A DNA stretch of 64,000 nucleotides from Amycolatopsis circi (GCF_003385235.1 NZ_PQIA01000022.1:1-64000), one strand, 5' to 3'. Counted from the first letter of the stretch, positions 17,116-25,441 are shown. A program made the numbers and translations. Notes: generated by a model not told the origin, from the sequence alone.

Positions 17116-17677
17116 TGGTCTTCGGTCCTTTTGTCGTGGAAGCAGGTGCTGACGCGGTCGCGCGTGCACTGACTGGGGCAAAGCTGCCGCGCAAGTGTCG
17201 GCGCTCAGGGTGCCGACTTGATCAGGTTGACAGGCGTCTTCGAAGGCTGGGAGACCCTGGCGATACAGGTACTCCGAGAGCCACCCTTGGCTGACCAGCT
17301 GGCTCAAACCCCGCCCGCACAAGAGTTTTCTTGCTTGCGGCAAGCGGGTCTCGTTTGCGGTTGACATGCCCTTCATGACTCCGGAATTCCACGGCGCCGT
17401 GAGTCCTGCGGTGGCGGGCGCGAGGTCTCGTTCGGTGCCGGGCGCGTAGTTGTTGGGCAGGTCGTCTCGCTGCGATCGCCGCGTGGTGGTGCAGGACCAC
17501 AGTCCTCCGGCGGCTCCCCAAGCAGTCTGGACCGGAACTATATTAATAATCTCAGTTATCAATATGGTTGATCGGTGTCGGCTGTCGTCACAGGTTCACA
17601 TTACGAATCCAATACCTCATGTTTGAGTATTGATACTCAAACTGTAGAGTGTCTTCCACCTGCGGAAAGGGGCATCG
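17116..17677. other. 562-nt divergent spacer, AT-rich at its right end
   Basis: No gene is supported. The segment 17535-17660 is markedly AT-rich for this genome and contains the palindrome at 17621-17642. Between about 17215 and 17360 one plus-strand frame is protein-like (TGVFEGWETLAIQVLREPP) but has no credible start and stops early, so it may be a gene remnant. Confidence 0.5.
17621..17642. promoter_or_regulatory. 22-bp perfect palindrome upstream of the coiled-coil gene
   Basis: GTTTGAGTAT and its exact complement ATACTCAAAC flank TG. The site ends 35 nt before the start codon at 17678, and is AT-rich against a GC-rich background. Autorepression by the downstream zinc/coiled-coil protein, as KfrA does, is a hypothesis. 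Confidence 0.7.
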
Positions 17678-18751
17678 ATGGAGACGGGCGGACCGCCGAT
17701 TCGGCGTGGGAGCCGGGAGGAGCGGCGGGAGGCGACCGTGCGCGCGCTGGCCGCCGGAGACGAGGCGGGGTGTGCGTACTGCGGTCAGCCGCTGCCGCCC
17801 ATCCCCCGGCAGGGCGGGCGGCCGACTCCGTACTGCCCGGCTGATCCGGAGCGGTACGGCAAGTGGGGCGCGAAGGTCGTCACGTGCGCGATGCTCGACG
17901 AGCAGCGCGAGATCTGGGTGACCGTCTACGGCCCCGACCAGCCGATGACCCTCCTCGACACCCAGGCGCTCGACGAGCAGCTCGGCTCGGCGCTGTCGGC
18001 ACTCGATCCGCTGCACGCGGAGCTGTCCGCGTTGCGCACGCACGTCACCGACCAGACCGCGGCCGCGCTCAAAGCGCGGGAAGAGGCCGAGGCTGCCCGC
18101 GACGAGGCGGTGGAACAGGCGCGAGTGGCGAACGCGGAGCGCGCGCACGCAGTAGCCGCGGCCGAGGAGGCGCGCGAGGCTGAGGCAGAGGCCAAAAGGC
18201 AGTCCGAAGTGGACCGAACCGAGCGGGACAGTGCGCTCTCAGACGCTTCTGCGGCAAGGAAAGCGCAGGAAGCTGCGCTGGCTGTCCGCGATGAGGCTGA
18301 GAACAACCGCCAGCGTGCGCTCGAACAGGCCGCGGCTGCGCACGACCGGGTCACGGCGTTGCAGCGCGAAATCTCCGCGTTGCGGGCGACGGCGGTCGAG
18401 GATCTGGAACAGGCCCGCCGAGACGCAGCGGAAGCGCAGCAGGAACTACGGACGTCCCTGACTGCCGAGCACGAAAGCCGGTTGCGCGACCAGGAACGGC
18501 GGCTCCGCGAGCAGGCCGCGGAGGCGGACGAGCGAGTGCGCGGTGTCCAACTGGCGGCCGATCAGCGGGTGGCCGAGTCCGCGGCGCAGTTGAGCCAGGC
18601 GACCAAGGTGTACGCCGAAACGCTGGCACCGCTGCACGCTGAGCTGGGCGAACTGCGCGCTCGCGTCAGCGCGCAGCAGGCGGAGTTGGACGAGTTGCAC
18701 CAGCTTCGAGAGGCCGAGAAAGCCGCGGAAGCGGAGCGGGCGGAAGAATAG
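17678..18751 (+). CDS. unrecognised zinc-finger plus long coiled-coil protein (KfrA-like architecture)
   Basis: A 357-residue protein I cannot assign to a named family. Residues 30-70 hold a Cys cluster (CAYCGQPLPP, then PYCPADPERYGKWG and VTC) that probably binds zinc, next to a basic start (IRRGSREERREATV). From about residue 95 to the end it is a continuous Ala/Glu/Arg-rich coiled coil with no transmembrane segment. The order, a small DNA-binding-type head and an alanine-rich coiled coil, resembles plasmid KfrA proteins, which repress their own promoter. AAAGGGG precedes the ATG. A perfect palindrome lies upstream and a terminator follows, so it is a monocistronic unit. Confidence 0.7.
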   Translation: METGGPPIRRGSREERREATVRALAAGDEAGCAYCGQPLPPIPRQGGRPTPYCPADPERYGKWGAKVVTCAMLDEQREIWVTVYGPDQPMTLLDTQALDEQLGSALSALDPLHAELSALRTHVTDQTAAALKAREEAEAARDEAVEQARVANAERAHAVAAAEEAREAEAEAKRQSEVDRTERDSALSDASAARKAQEAALAVRDEAENNRQRALEQAAAAHDRVTALQREISALRATAVEDLEQARRDAAEAQQELRTSLTAEHESRLRDQERRLREQAAEADERVRGVQLAADQRVAESAAQLSQATKVYAETLAPLHAELGELRARVSAQQAELDELHQLREAEKAAEAERAEE

Positions 18752-18754
18752 ATC

Positions 18755-18792
18755 GGGCGTGGTGGCTGCGCGTTGAGGCAGCCACCACGCCC
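18755..18792 (+). terminator. hairpin terminator after the coiled-coil gene
   Basis: A perfect 15-bp stem (GGGCGTGGTGGCTGC and its complement) with an 8-nt loop starts 3 nt after the stop codon. There is no T-run, as is common in actinobacteria. Confidence 0.85.
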
Positions 18793-18958
18793 GTGAAGGT
18801 TGTGGTTGAATAGCTTCAGTCGCTGGATCTTCCCGGCGCACTGACCTCGCCTGCGGTGCTTTTCCTGGCCCGCATCGGCGCGCTCCCTCTGGTGAGCACT
18901 TCAACGATCCCGGCCCGTCAGGTCGTCCCACAGCCATGCCCAAGAACGGAGCAGAACC

Positions 18959-19447
18959 ATGCCCACCGAACGCATCACCAACGGCGCCGAACGAGCGCTC
19001 CTCGAGAACACGCTCGACCGCAACCGCGAAGCCCTGGTCGAGACCCTCCGCGGCCTGTCCGAAGCCGACGCCCGGCGGCACCTCGTCGCGTCGCTGTCGA
19101 CGCCGATTTCCGTGGTCAAGCACGCCGCCGCGGCGGAACGGATTTGGTTTCAACGGTTCTGGGCGGGACTCGACGAGTCCGAATGCGACGGATACTCCAA
19201 GCGCGACATCGGCACCTTCACCGTCACCGACGACGAGACCGTCGCCGACGTGATCGCCGAGTACGAGCGCGCCAGCCGGCGGTCGCGGGAGATCGCGGCG
19301 CGCTTCGAACTCGACGACACCAAGGAATTCCCGGGCGAGGGAACCGTCAGCATGCGCTGGACGCTGCTCGCGATGATCCAGGAATTCGCCCGGCACGCGG
19401 GACACGGCGACATCCTCCGCGAGCAGATCGACCAGCCTCTCCCCTGA
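18959..19447 (+). CDS. DinB-family protein (DUF664)
   Basis: A 162-residue DinB-like four-helix bundle. The metal-binding His residues are in STPISVVKHAAAAERIWF and in the C-terminal QEFARHAGHGDILRE, the signature of DUF664 proteins. Members use mycothiol or related thiols in some cases, but function here is not known. An ATG-proximal GGAGC lies upstream. It converges on the hydrolase at 19456. Confidence 0.9.
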   Translation: MPTERITNGAERALLENTLDRNREALVETLRGLSEADARRHLVASLSTPISVVKHAAAAERIWFQRFWAGLDESECDGYSKRDIGTFTVTDDETVADVIAEYERASRRSREIAARFELDDTKEFPGEGTVSMRWTLLAMIQEFARHAGHGDILREQIDQPLP

Positions 19448-19455
19448 CTCCCGGG

Positions 19456-20334
19456 CTACCGGTGTTTGGCCAGGAACGGCAGGAGCGCGTCGGCCATCTC
19501 GTCGGGCACTTCCTCGGCGAGGTCGTGTCCGGCGTCGAAAACGCGGCCGGTGACGTCGTCGGCCATGATCCGCATCTGGGACTCGGCGCGCTCGCCGATG
19601 AACGCCGATCCGCCGAGCGCCAGGACCGGGATGTCCAGTTTCCGTTGCGACGCTTGCCGATTCTGCTCGGCGTCGACGAGCATCGACCGGTAGATCGCGA
19701 GCATCGCGCGGATGCCGCCGGGCATCGAGTAGCAGCGCACGTACTCCTCGATCGCGTCCGGAGTCGCGCTGTCGGGACGGCTGCGCTCGAACTTGATCAG
19801 GTACGTGATCAGCTCGCGTTCGCGGCCGGCGATGAGCATTTCGGGGACGTCCGGCTGGAAGTAGAAGCCGAGGTGCCACAGATGCATCCCGCTGGCGACG
19901 TTCTCGGCGGTCAGCGCGGTGTGGTCCTCGAAGCCGAACCCGGGGAACAGCGCCTCGGCGAACACCAGCGACGTGACGCGGTCCCGGTGGCGGGCGGCGA
20001 GCTGGTAGCCGATCACCGCTCCCCAATCCTCGCCGACGACGGCGTAGTTCTCGTGGCCGAGGCTGGTCATCAGCTCGGCGACGTCGTCGCTCATCGTCGC
20101 GGAGTCGTATCCGTCGGCGGGGCGGGCGGAATCGCCGAGGCCGCGCAGGTCCGGGACGACGACGGTGTAGTGCGGCGTGAGCTTCGGGACGAGATGCCGC
20201 CAGTGGTAACCGGTTTTGGGGACGCCGTGCAGCAGCACCACCGCGGGGCCGGATCCGGCGGTCCGGTAGTGCAGGCTCGTTCCGTTGACCGCGGCGCGGC
20301 CGGTGCGGAGTGGGGTTCTGTCGTGGTCGAGCAT
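19456..20334 (-). CDS. alpha/beta-hydrolase, epoxide-hydrolase-like
   Basis: A 292-residue alpha/beta-hydrolase. The nucleophile is the Asp in VVGEDWGAVIGYQ, as in epoxide hydrolases and haloalkane dehalogenases, with HGVPKTGYHWRHL as the oxyanion segment and a catalytic His in DAGHDLAEEVP. The DLRGLGDSARP segment is typical of the epoxide-hydrolase group. ATG 20334 (MLDHDRT) has AAAGAGAA upstream. The TetR gene 45 nt upstream on the same strand and its repeated operator indicate it is the regulated target. Confidence 0.9.
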   Translation of the reverse strand: MLDHDRTPLRTGRAAVNGTSLHYRTAGSGPAVVLLHGVPKTGYHWRHLVPKLTPHYTVVVPDLRGLGDSARPADGYDSATMSDDVAELMTSLGHENYAVVGEDWGAVIGYQLAARHRDRVTSLVFAEALFPGFGFEDHTALTAENVASGMHLWHLGFYFQPDVPEMLIAGRERELITYLIKFERSRPDSATPDAIEEYVRCYSMPGGIRAMLAIYRSMLVDAEQNRQASQRKLDIPVLALGGSAFIGERAESQMRIMADDVTGRVFDAGHDLAEEVPDEMADALLPFLAKHR

Positions 20335-20340
20335 CGTTCT

Positions 20341-20363
20341 CTTTCTTGAGCGATCGATCCAGA
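20341..20363. promoter_or_regulatory. TetR operator copy 1, before the hydrolase
   Basis: CTTTCTTGAGCG-ATC-GATCCAGA lies 6 nt before the hydrolase start. It matches the reverse complement of the site at 20975-21000 at 20 of 23 positions, so the same regulator should bind both. Confidence 0.75.
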
Positions 20364-20379
20364 TTGAGGGCGGCAAAAC

Positions 20380-20958
20380 TCAGTCGAGAACGGCCAGGGC
20401 TACCTCCACGAGGGGTTCGAGGACGCGGACGTCCGGGGTGATCTTCGCGGTGACCAGAAGTCCATTGAGGAACGTGACCAGAAAAGCGGCCAGCGTAGAT
20501 GGATCGTGCCGTGCCGCGATCTCGCCGCGCTCGGCCGCGACGCGCAGCACCTCGGTGATCGCTTCCTGGCTGGCTTCCTGCATGTCCCGCACGGTGCGCC
20601 GGGTCGCCGTGTCCCCCGGCAGGCGCTCGCAGACGGCGTTGACCGCGAGGCAGCCTCGGCCGTCGCCTGCCGCGGCGATCCGGATCCGCTCGACCAGCAG
20701 CGTCCGCATCGCGGAACGGGCGTCGGCGCCGTTTTCCAGGCTTTCCAGGGCGGTTGCCGCGAGGGTGGTGCGGTAGTGCTCCAAAGCGGCTCGGTACAGG
20801 CCGTCCTTGTCGCCGAACGCGGCATACAGCGAGCCCTGCCCGATGCCCAGGTGCTGGGTCAGATCTCGTACCGAGGTCGCCTCGTAGCCGCGCGACCAGA
20901 ACAGCTCCATCGCACGGCCCACCGCTGCCTCGGTGTCGAACTCGCGGGTGCGGACCAT
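20380..20958 (-). CDS. TetR-family regulator controlling the hydrolase
   Basis: A 192-residue TetR protein with HTH at about residues 24-66 (SVRDLTQHLGIGQGSLYAAF then GDKDGLYRAALEHY). The C-terminal domain is of the TetR_C_16/YxaF-like kind. ATG 20958 (MVRTREFDT) is the family-typical start. The hydrolase follows in the same direction. Near-identical operators precede both genes, implying autoregulation plus direct repression of the hydrolase. Confidence 0.9.
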   Translation of the reverse strand: MVRTREFDTEAAVGRAMELFWSRGYEATSVRDLTQHLGIGQGSLYAAFGDKDGLYRAALEHYRTTLAATALESLENGADARSAMRTLLVERIRIAAAGDGRGCLAVNAVCERLPGDTATRRTVRDMQEASQEAITEVLRVAAERGEIAARHDPSTLAAFLVTFLNGLLVTAKITPDVRVLEPLVEVALAVLD

Positions 20959-20974
20959 GGCCCCCACCCTACGC

Positions 20975-21000
20975 CTTTCTGGATCGTCCGCTCAAGAAAG
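20975..21000. promoter_or_regulatory. TetR operator copy 2, before tetR
   Basis: An imperfect palindrome CTTTCTGGATCG-TC-CGCTCAAGAAAG, 17 nt upstream of the TetR start. Outer arms CTTTCT and AGAAAG pair exactly. It is shared in reverse orientation with 20341-20363. Confidence 0.75.
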
Positions 21001-21009
21001 GGGTTGCCG

Positions 21010-21615
21010 CTACAGCCACCCGCTCGTCTCGGCGACCCGGACCGCCTCCGCGCGGGTGCGGGCCTGCGTCTTCCCGATCGCCGACGACAGGTGGTTCCGC
21101 ACCGTCCCGGCCGACAGGCCCAGCGCCGTCGCCAGGTCCGCGACTGTCCCGCCTTCCGCCGCGGCGCGCAGGACGTCCGCCTCGCGGTCGGTGAGTGGGC
21201 TCGCGCCGCTGGCCAGCGATTCGGCGGCGAGCGCCGGGTCCACGAACCGCAGTCCGGCGTGCACCCGCCGGATCGCGTTGATCAGCTGTTCCGGGCGCGA
21301 ATCCTTCACCACGAACCCGGCCGCGCCCGCGGACATCGCGCGCGACAGGTATCCGGGGCGGCTGAACGTGGTGCAGATCAGCACGCGACAGTCCGGCAGC
21401 GCGTGCCGCAGTTCGGCGGTCACGGCGAGCCCGTCGCGGCCGGGCATCTGGACGTCGACGAGCGCGATGTCCGGCGTGGTCCGTTGCGCGGCGGGCACGA
21501 CTTCGAGACCGGAACCGACTTCGGCGACCACTTCGAGGTCCGGCTCCATCCGCAGCAACGAAGCCAGCGCTCCGCGTACGAGCGCCTGGTCGGCGGCCAG
21601 CAGGACCCGGATCAC
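21010..21615 (-). CDS. NarL/LuxR-type response regulator
   Basis: A 201-residue response regulator. The receiver domain is residues 1-118 with the phosphorylated Asp in IALVDVQMPGRDG, Thr in ICTTFSRPG and Lys in FVVKDSRP. The LuxR-type HTH is about 138-195 (LTDREADVLRAAAEGGTVAD and then ATALGLSAGTVRNHLSS). GTG 21615 overlaps the kinase stop by 4 nt (GTGA), so it is translationally coupled to its kinase. The target genes are not evident. Confidence 0.93.
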   Translation of the reverse strand: MIRVLLAADQALVRGALASLLRMEPDLEVVAEVGSGLEVVPAAQRTTPDIALVDVQMPGRDGLAVTAELRHALPDCRVLICTTFSRPGYLSRAMSAGAAGFVVKDSRPEQLINAIRRVHAGLRFVDPALAAESLASGASPLTDREADVLRAAAEGGTVADLATALGLSAGTVRNHLSSAIGKTQARTRAEAVRVAETSGWL

Positions 21616-22787
21616 GCCGCACCCGCCGGTCCGCGTGCCAGCACCCGGAATCCGCCGTGCGGGCCGCGGCCGTGCTCCAGCGAGCCGGACACCGCAGCCA
21701 TCCGCTCGGCGAGGCCGGTGAGGCCGTGTCCGGGGACGATCTCCGCCGGGACAGTGCCGTCGTCGGCGATCTCCAGCCAGTCGCGGCCGACGCGGACGGT
21801 GCAGCGCTGAGCGTCGGAATGCCGGAGCACGTTGGTCACGGCTTCCCTTACTACGTAACCGAAAACGCCCTGCAGTCCGGGAGCGACGGTATCGGCCGGG
21901 TCGGGCAGGTCGGCATGGACTCCGGCGGCCCGCAACGCCATCCGGGCGCCGGCGACTTCGGTCGCGAGCGACACCGTGCGGTAGTCGGACACGGTCGCGC
22001 GGACGTCGGAAAGGGCTTCCCGACACAGGTCGTCCAGGTCCCGGATCTCCGCGAGCGCCGCGGCGGTGTTGTCGGACGTTTCCAGGATCCGCCGCGTCAG
22101 GCCGAGTTTCAGCGTCATCGTGGAGAGGCTGTGGCCGAGGACGTCGTGCAGATCCCGGGCGACGCGCTGCCGTTCCTGGTCGACGGCCATCCGCCGGATC
22201 TGCTCGCGGGCCAGTCTGAGGTGGCCGATGGTGAACGTCAGCGCGTAGACGACGCCGAGGATCGCGGTGACGGCGACGAGCGTGAGCACCTGGCCCCAGG
22301 CGACGCGGCCGTCCCTGGCGAGCATCCACGCGATCTGGGCGGCTGCTGCCCCGAAGCCGATCAGCAGGGAAAACCGCAGCGGCAACAGCATGAGACCGGT
22401 CGCGATGGCGTAGGTGAGGCCGGTCAGGTACGCCGGGGAGCCGAGAATCAGCGCGGGCGTGGCGCCGAGCGCGAACAACGCGACGACCATCGCGATCCGC
22501 TGCCGCCGCAGTGCCAGCGGGCCGAACCAGAGCACGAGGAGGTACGCGACGGCGTAGCAGACGAGGAAGCCGAGAACGACCCCCATGCGGACCGGTCCGT
22601 ACGGTCCGTCCGCGAGGGCGATGACCCAGGTGACCAGGAAACCCATCATGAGGCCGTTGACGACCACGGACCGGACGCGGCCGCGGTGCGGGCCGGACGC
22701 TCCGCTCGGCGCGTCCGTCCAGAAGCTCCAGTCCGGCCACTGGCGGGCCGAGAACCGGTCCGGATCGGGTTCGCGCACGTCGATCAT
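21612..22787 (-). CDS. DesK/NarX-type sensor histidine kinase (HisKA_3)
   Basis: A 391-residue kinase. Five or six transmembrane helices fall between residues 40 and 190, the dimerisation motif RDLHDVLGHSLS (phosphorylated His) is near 215-226, and the ATP-binding domain ends LADDG-type with LEIADDGTVPAEI and GHGLTGLAERMA. ATG 22787 (MIDVREPDPD) is preferred to the upstream 22829. No extracellular sensor domain is visible, so the signal is probably sensed in the membrane. It is divergent from the gene at 22865. Confidence 0.9.
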   Translation of the reverse strand: MIDVREPDPDRFSARQWPDWSFWTDAPSGASGPHRGRVRSVVVNGLMMGFLVTWVIALADGPYGPVRMGVVLGFLVCYAVAYLLVLWFGPLALRRQRIAMVVALFALGATPALILGSPAYLTGLTYAIATGLMLLPLRFSLLIGFGAAAAQIAWMLARDGRVAWGQVLTLVAVTAILGVVYALTFTIGHLRLAREQIRRMAVDQERQRVARDLHDVLGHSLSTMTLKLGLTRRILETSDNTAAALAEIRDLDDLCREALSDVRATVSDYRTVSLATEVAGARMALRAAGVHADLPDPADTVAPGLQGVFGYVVREAVTNVLRHSDAQRCTVRVGRDWLEIADDGTVPAEIVPGHGLTGLAERMAAVSGSLEHGRGPHGGFRVLARGPAGAA

Positions 22788-22864
22788 GGTACGGGCGCCT
22801 CGCCGATGATCACCCATGACAAACGGCACGGGCGGTCCCGGCGGGGCGATGCTGAAGTGGCCGC

Positions 22865-23281
22865 ATGCTGCACCTCAAGAAATCCGGACTGACGAAGTAC
22901 GAGATCACCCGCGACGGCCGCCCGCTCACCGTGGTCGAAGGCCGGTCCGGAGGGCAATTCCAGCTGGACGGCACTGGCTACCGGATCCGCCGTCGGTTCC
23001 GGACCTATCAGTTGCTGGCTGCTGACGGGTCGGTGCTCGCGAGCACGCATCGGCCGGGTACGCGCACCTGGAGCGTCGAGCGCGGCAGGTCGGAGCTTCG
23101 CTTCCGACGGACCGGCCGCCGAGACCACGCGCAGGTCGACGAGTCCGGGAACACCATCGGCACCGTCTCCGCGGGCACCGCTGACTTGTCCGGCGTCGAA
23201 CCGGAACTCCAGGTGTTCGTGCTCGCGGCGCTGGCGATGCGCGCACGCCGCCGACGCGTCGTGGTCGTCGCGGGCAGTTGA
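22865..23281 (+). CDS. small beta-rich hypothetical protein, LURP/Tubby-like
   Basis: A 138-residue protein of no certain family. It is rich in alternating beta-type segments (TKYEITRDGRPLTVVEG, GQFQLDGTGYRIRRRFRTYQL) and ends with a hydrophobic helix followed by basic residues (LAALAMRARRRRVVVV). The pattern resembles LURP-one-related / Tubby-C-like proteins, which is a weak assignment. The ATG at 22865 is chosen over an upstream in-frame possibility because it begins the structured region. Divergent from the sensor kinase gene. Confidence 0.7.
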   Translation: MLHLKKSGLTKYEITRDGRPLTVVEGRSGGQFQLDGTGYRIRRRFRTYQLLAADGSVLASTHRPGTRTWSVERGRSELRFRRTGRRDHAQVDESGNTIGTVSAGTADLSGVEPELQVFVLAALAMRARRRRVVVVAGS

Positions 23282-23327
23282 GCGGCGACTACTATTGGCA
23301 GGTTCGCCCGCCTTCGCTGGAGAGACC

Positions 23328-24128
23328 TTGCCCGACCGCCGCACCCTGACCGCCGACTGCACGAGCTGTTTCGCCCTCTGCTGCGTCGCGCTCACCTTCA
23401 CCAAATCCGCTGACTTCGCCATCGACAAGCGCGCCGGCGACCCGTGCCCGAACCTGCAGCAGGACTTCCGCTGCGGCATCCACGACCGGTTGCGCCCCAA
23501 GGGCTTCGCGGGCTGTACCGGGTACGACTGCTTCGGCGCCGGACAGCAGGTGTCGCAGGTGACCTTCGGCGGGCGCAGCTGGCGCGAGGCTCCGGAGACC
23601 CGCGAGCAGATGTTCGCCGCGCTGCCGGTGATGCGGCACCTGCACGAACTGCTCTGGTACCTCACCGAGGCACGCTCGCTGGCCGCGACCCGCGAGATCC
23701 ACGCCGAATTGGACGCAGCGATCGCTGAGATCGAGCAGGCAACGGCTGCAGAAGCGGACGCAGTGCTGGCCATCGACGTCGACGCCCGACGGGCCCAGGT
23801 GAACCCGCTGCTCGTCCGCACCAGCGAACTGGTCCGCGCCGGAGCCGGACGCAAGAAGGACCGCCGCGGTGCCGACCTGATCGGCGCGAAACTGGCCGGA
23901 GCCGACCTGCGGAGCACGAACCTCCGCGGCGCGTACCTGATCGCGGCCGATCTCCGGGGCGCGGACCTGCGCCGGGCAGACCTGATCGGGGCGGATCTGC
24001 GCGACGCCGACGTCCGCGGAGCCGACTTCACCGACAGCATTTTCCTTACCCAGTCCCAGGTGAACGCGGCCCGCGGGGACGCCGCGACGAAGCTGCCTTC
24101 ACGGCTGGCCCGCCCCGAACACTGGTAG
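23328..24128 (+). CDS. pentapeptide-repeat protein with N-terminal Cys-rich domain
   Basis: A 266-residue protein. The N-terminal domain has conserved cysteines (TADCTSCFALCCVAL, DFRCGIH, GCTGYDCFGAG), and the C-terminal part from about residue 180 is a run of A(D/N)LRxx pentapeptides that should form a right-handed beta helix (GADLIGAKLAGADLRSTNL and further). TTG 23328 follows GGAGAG and gives the family-typical MPDRRTLTADC start. A Cys-rich head plus pentapeptides is a recurrent actinobacterial type of unknown role; DNA-mimic gyrase binding, known for other pentapeptide proteins, is only a possibility. Confidence 0.87.
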   Translation: MPDRRTLTADCTSCFALCCVALTFTKSADFAIDKRAGDPCPNLQQDFRCGIHDRLRPKGFAGCTGYDCFGAGQQVSQVTFGGRSWREAPETREQMFAALPVMRHLHELLWYLTEARSLAATREIHAELDAAIAEIEQATAAEADAVLAIDVDARRAQVNPLLVRTSELVRAGAGRKKDRRGADLIGAKLAGADLRSTNLRGAYLIAADLRGADLRRADLIGADLRDADVRGADFTDSIFLTQSQVNAARGDAATKLPSRLARPEHW

Positions 24129-24305
24129 TCAGCGCGGCCGGGTAGAACCCACGACAACCCCGCCGAGACGGGCGATCCAGCTGCCGCACACACAACGCAC
24201 GTACTCGGTCCGGCTGGCCGCCGACGCGGGAACGACAGCGGAGGCGGGCAGTTCGGCCAGGGGCCAGCCGCAACGGGGGCAACGGTTCTCTTCCATGCCC
24301 GTCAT
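24129..24305 (-). CDS. small zinc-ribbon protein (58 aa)
   Basis: A 58-residue protein with two Cys pairs: CPRCGWPLAELP near the start and YVRCVCGSWI near residue 38. Such C4 zinc-ribbon miniproteins are common in actinobacteria and uncharacterised. ATG 24305 or ATG 24296 could start it. Its stop abuts the end of the pentapeptide gene. Too short to rule out chance entirely, but the two CxxC/CxC pairs are convincing. Confidence 0.65.
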   Translation of the reverse strand: MTGMEENRCPRCGWPLAELPASAVVPASAASRTEYVRCVCGSWIARLGGVVVGSTRPR

Positions 24306-24488
24306 CGTGCGGTAATGGTTCAGTGCAGTTCAACCCTTACGAGTTTCCGGTGCAGCGGAGCAGGACCTTCGCGGAGACCCACCCGGGAGTCCACGGCTTT
24401 GCAGCCCGTGCCACGGCCGTCGTGAAACGGTTGCCGAACCGCGCGCGGAGGCTGCTTTCGCAGCGGGACCGTCCGATGAGGGCGGAGA

Positions 24489-25184
24489 TCAGTCCGCGAT
24501 GAGTGCGGCGACGGCGTGTCCTGCGGAGACGGTCCGCCCCGTCGTGTGCTGGTAACGGCGGACGAGGTCGCGATGGCGGATCCGTTGGCCCAGGCGCCGT
24601 TCGGCTCGCAGTACCGGATTGCGTCGCGGGATCGGGAAGGCCGCAGCAAGCCCGGCGAGCAGCGCCCGCTCGTCGATGCCTGCGACGTCGAGAACCCAGG
24701 CCGTGCCGGGATCGAGCGTGACCAGCACGAAGGCGAGATGTTCGAGCCGGTGTTCCCGTTCCCGGCGAGCCAACGCGAGCCGCAGTGACGCTTCGTAAGC
24801 CGCCTGCGCGTCCAGGCCGAGCGGGGGTTTCTGCTGGGCGCATCGCTGCCGCGCTTCCCCCATTCCGAGCGGCAGCAACGGTTCGCGTGCGGGCGAGCGG
24901 TCCAGGGCTGACCCGGTCAGGCGCTGAAGATCGATCCCGAGCGGGGCCAGGGCTGCCCGGTCCGCGGCCGCGCCAGCCCCTGCCGGAGCAGCTACGAGAA
25001 CGGCCCCTCGGATCGCGTCCTCGGTCGCTCCGTGATCCGCCAGTACTGCGGCAATGGGACCTCGGCTGGCGGCGAGGGCCAGCAGGAGGTGCTCGCTGCC
25101 GGTGCGCGGATGCTCGAGTCCGCGTGCCAAGGCGATCGCCCTGCCGATAACCTGGCTCAGCTCGGGATGGTATCCTCGGAACAT
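24489..25184 (-). CDS. stand-alone Clp N-terminal (Clp repeat) domain protein
   Basis: A 231-residue protein with two Clp-N-type repeats: IALARGLEHPRTGSEHLLLA at residues 15-35, and LRLALARREREHRLEHLAFV near 150. No AAA+ module follows, so it is an adaptor or sensor, not a Clp ATPase. ATG 25184 overlaps the upstream HTH gene's stop by 1 nt (TGATG), showing an operon. HTH / Clp-N pairs recur in actinobacteria; a link to protein quality control is likely but unproven. Confidence 0.85.
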   Translation of the reverse strand: MFRGYHPELSQVIGRAIALARGLEHPRTGSEHLLLALAASRGPIAAVLADHGATEDAIRGAVLVAAPAGAGAAADRAALAPLGIDLQRLTGSALDRSPAREPLLPLGMGEARQRCAQQKPPLGLDAQAAYEASLRLALARREREHRLEHLAFVLVTLDPGTAWVLDVAGIDERALLAGLAAAFPIPRRNPVLRAERRLGQRIRHRDLVRRYQHTTGRTVSAGHAVAALIAD

Positions 25185-25414
25185 CAGGCCCCCTCGGCGC
25201 GGTGGTGCTTGCGGTGCACGGTCTGCTTGGCGACGCCGAGCCGGACGGCGATGTCCCGCCACGACCAGCCGTTCTGCCGCGCCGCCGCCACCTGCTCGGC
25301 CTCCAACTGCTCGACCAGCGTGCGAAGCCGGGCCACCGCCCGCAATCCCGCGTCCGGATCGGCGCCGCGAACGGCCTGGTCGAGATCGGCAATCATCGAC
25401 ATGGCCGTCAGCAT
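25184..25414 (-). CDS. small HTH protein in operon with the Clp-N protein
   Basis: About 76 residues if ATG 25414 is used; in-frame ATGs at 25402 and 25396 are alternatives. The C-terminal HTH is WSWRDIAVRLGVAKQTVHRK, and the preceding part is a short helical coil (ADLDQAVRGADPDAGLRAV). No ribosome site precedes ATG 25414, and a 16-bp palindrome spans it, which suggests a leaderless transcript repressed by its own product. Overlap with the Clp-N start implies coupled translation. Confidence 0.8.
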   Translation of the reverse strand: MLTAMSMIADLDQAVRGADPDAGLRAVARLRTLVEQLEAEQVAAARQNGWSWRDIAVRLGVAKQTVHRKHHRAEGA

Positions 25415-25422
25415 ATGCTGAC
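25407..25422. promoter_or_regulatory. 16-bp perfect palindrome across the HTH start codon
   Basis: GTCAGCATATGCTGAC is perfectly symmetrical; its left half on the minus strand contains the ATG at 25414. A bound repressor would cover both transcription start and start codon. Autoregulation by the HTH protein is inferred. Confidence 0.65.
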
Positions 25423-25441
25423 GATCGGCTGCGAGGCAACG

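Noticed and set aside
17116..17562. Extended N-terminus of the SDR
   Set aside because: The family start at 17115 has a ribosome site and the extension resembles no domain.
24337..24450. tRNA-Cys-like anticodon arm (GGGCTGCAAAGCC) on the minus strand
   Set aside because: The arm resembles tRNA-Cys(GCA), but no T-loop TTCGA and no acceptor stem could be paired, so it is chance or a very decayed relic.
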